DNA of 64,000 bases from Dermacentor variabilis (lineage: Eukaryota; Arthropoda; Arachnida; Ixodida; Ixodidae). A program made the position numbers and the translations under genes. Below, one piece after another: positions 62,530-64,000 of the stretch (within the stretch, counting starts at the first letter, position 1; each line of letters starts with the position of its first letter). The DNA lies in assembly GCF_050947875.1 (NCBI RefSeq), contig NC_134576.1, positions 58,904,255 through 58,968,254 of the forward strand, written 5' to 3'. The notes under the pieces were generated by a model that worked only from the letters and a program-made list of their open reading frames with translations, made no database searches and was not told the origin of the DNA.

Positions 62530-64000
62530 CTTCGAGTTAATGAAATAACTTTACAGCGTCATAATATATTGTGTTTCTCGCAACTACTTGCCGGCAGTGG
62601 CGAGTATATATCTGACTGATTATATCTGACTCATTGGGCGACAATACTGCCAAACACAAATGCTTCACGAACACGAGAACACGTCCCTCGCAGAGAATAG
62701 CAACCATATATGCCTCTGTGAAACATGATCGCACCTTTGTGGTCAAAATGTACATTAGAACGACACCACCATCTCATTAAGAAGAAGCCTCGGCACAAGG
62801 CAGCAGCCAACTGCATAATGTGAAATTGCAACTGATGTCCACTTCCTGGTGGCCTGTGTTTGAGTCATTTCTGGCAGTTGACTGGGTGCTGACAAATGCA
62901 CGTCCTGGGTTGTCCCTACAAAACATACAGGGTTATGTCAAATGTTGAAAATATATATACACCGGCATTTCATAAGTTGCAAAACAAATGAGTAAACTAA
63001 TAAACGACTGTAATGTAAACAGAGTACACATGATAAGATAAGCTGTCAACTGGTAATGCATTACGCGAAAAACCTAATGCATAGGAAAGACTATATGTGT
63101 ACACACGATGCTGACACACAATTTATTTCGCTCTAGGTTTTTCCGTGCAGTATATTCAAGTTATTATGTCTCGTGGTTAGAGCAAAATTGGTATAAATTA
63201 CGCACTAAATTATGTACCCTGGAAATCTTTTCTTCAATATGCATCTGTGCACGCTTCGAATGAGTAGCGTTGCAAAATTTACGTACATGGCATTTAACAT
63301 AGTTGCTGAACACGGATTTCCTTTGCCCTGTGTCGTGTACAGTGAGCTACATGTATCTGCCCCCCCCCCCTTTTTGTACTAGCCATACTACGTGCCACTG
63401 CACCTATACGCACGGCAATAAACCTTACGACACAGAAATAAAAAAGCGCCAATCACTCATGCCTGCATGTTGTAGTGGGCCTAACCTAACCAAGCATGGG
63501 CTGTTGCTTTCTATAGTAAACACAGGCACCGTGCTCATTGCAAGTATGTATCATGTCACTAAGCAAACATGCAATTTCATCGTACCACTATTTTTTATCA
63601 CATGGATATATCTGTTGAGAGGCAAGACAAAAAGCAGTCACTTCTCTGAACTAATCAGCTTTTTGAAAACACATTTCTAACTTTTCAATGACACTTGCTG
63701 CTATGTGTTTGTCTCCAGAGAGCATACTTGATTTGACTTTCCAATCAGAGACATTACATAACTATACCATGTTAAGATGACTGCCTGGAGCACGTGAGAA
63801 TTTTCATCTTGGTGTACCACACTGTATCTTGATTTTGTTCACATTTGGTCGAATGGTACACCCAATATACCCACATACTAGTTTTCTTGTCCAAATTGCA
63901 TTTTGGCATTGGCTCCTCTGCACTACGTGAAGTCGCGCTGCACTGGCTCTTTCACATCCTCGTGTCCTTGCAGCTGCCTTCTTGCGTTATATAAAGCGGG
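62530..64000. other. Stretch without firm gene
   Basis: A minus-strand segment from an acceptor TTTTGTAG| at 62915 reads TTQDVHLSAPSQLPEMTQTQ and onwards for about 50 codons and may be a further exon, but no donor is clear. The rest, including a C-run at 63359-63371, holds nothing recognised. Confidence 0.35.

Noticed and set aside
63303..63680. 125-codon frame near the window end
   Set aside because: Composition shaped by a C homopolymer and low-complexity DNA; no domain.

Overview
The window is eukaryotic, intron-bearing and dominated by transposable elements. A tRNA-derived SINE at about 10.3-10.56 kb matches what I recall of the Ruka SINE of ixodid ticks. Together with the mix of Ty3/gypsy, Penelope-like, CR1-like, I-like and BovB/RTE-like retroelements and TTAA-flanked non-autonomous DNA elements, this points to a hard tick genome, probably a metastriate. 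That is recognition from memory; no search was run. There is no bacterial organisation: no operons, no CRISPR, no rRNA, and no tRNA that looks functional.

Layout. 0-9 kb: two Penelope-like element (PLE) remnants enclose a young, nearly complete Ty3/gypsy element (gypsy-1) that sits in a (TA)n microsatellite. The right-hand PLE carries a TA-flanked MITE. 9.2-11.9 kb: the last two recognisable exons of a CLCA-type (calcium-activated chloride channel regulator) gene on the + strand, with a long foldback and a SINE in the intron. 12-17.5 kb: an RTE remnant split by a TTAA-flanked element, another tRNA-type SINE and a decayed THAP domain. 17.5-20.8 kb: a 5'-truncated I-like non-LTR element with an open RT-RNase H frame. 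21.4-22.0 kb: a MITE. 24.2-29.05 kb: a near full-length CR1-like element with 270-bp tandem 5' monomers, a PHD-type ORF1 and an intact-length ORF2. 29.3-31.8 kb: a 5'-truncated but open RTE/BovB-like element. 34.5-37.1 kb: two decayed I-like remnants. 39.8-44.3 kb: a decayed Ty3/gypsy element on the minus strand (gypsy-2) with both LTRs. 49.5 kb: a CLCA-like first exon on the minus strand with a frameshift. 50.3-53.9 kb: a decayed CR1/L2-group element on the minus strand whose ORF1 starts with a 2A-like peptide. 54-58 kb: minisatellite, foldback, Harbinger-type MITE and a degenerate 150-bp tandem array. 58.8-62.9 kb: the most host-like stretch, with minus-strand exons in matching splice phases ending in C2H2-type zinc fingers that resemble the terminal exons of lola-like BTB-zinc-finger genes.

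The host genes are represented only by pieces (CLCA 3' end, CLCA 5' end, zinc-finger terminal exons). The rest records successive transposition, with several nested insertions whose uninterrupted target can be read elsewhere in the same window. The least ordinary observations are the 2A-like ORF1 leader, the tandem promoter-like monomers of the CR1-like element, the loss of the catalytic Asp (as Gly) in all three enzymes of gypsy-2, the lola-like alternative zinc-finger exons and several long foldbacks.
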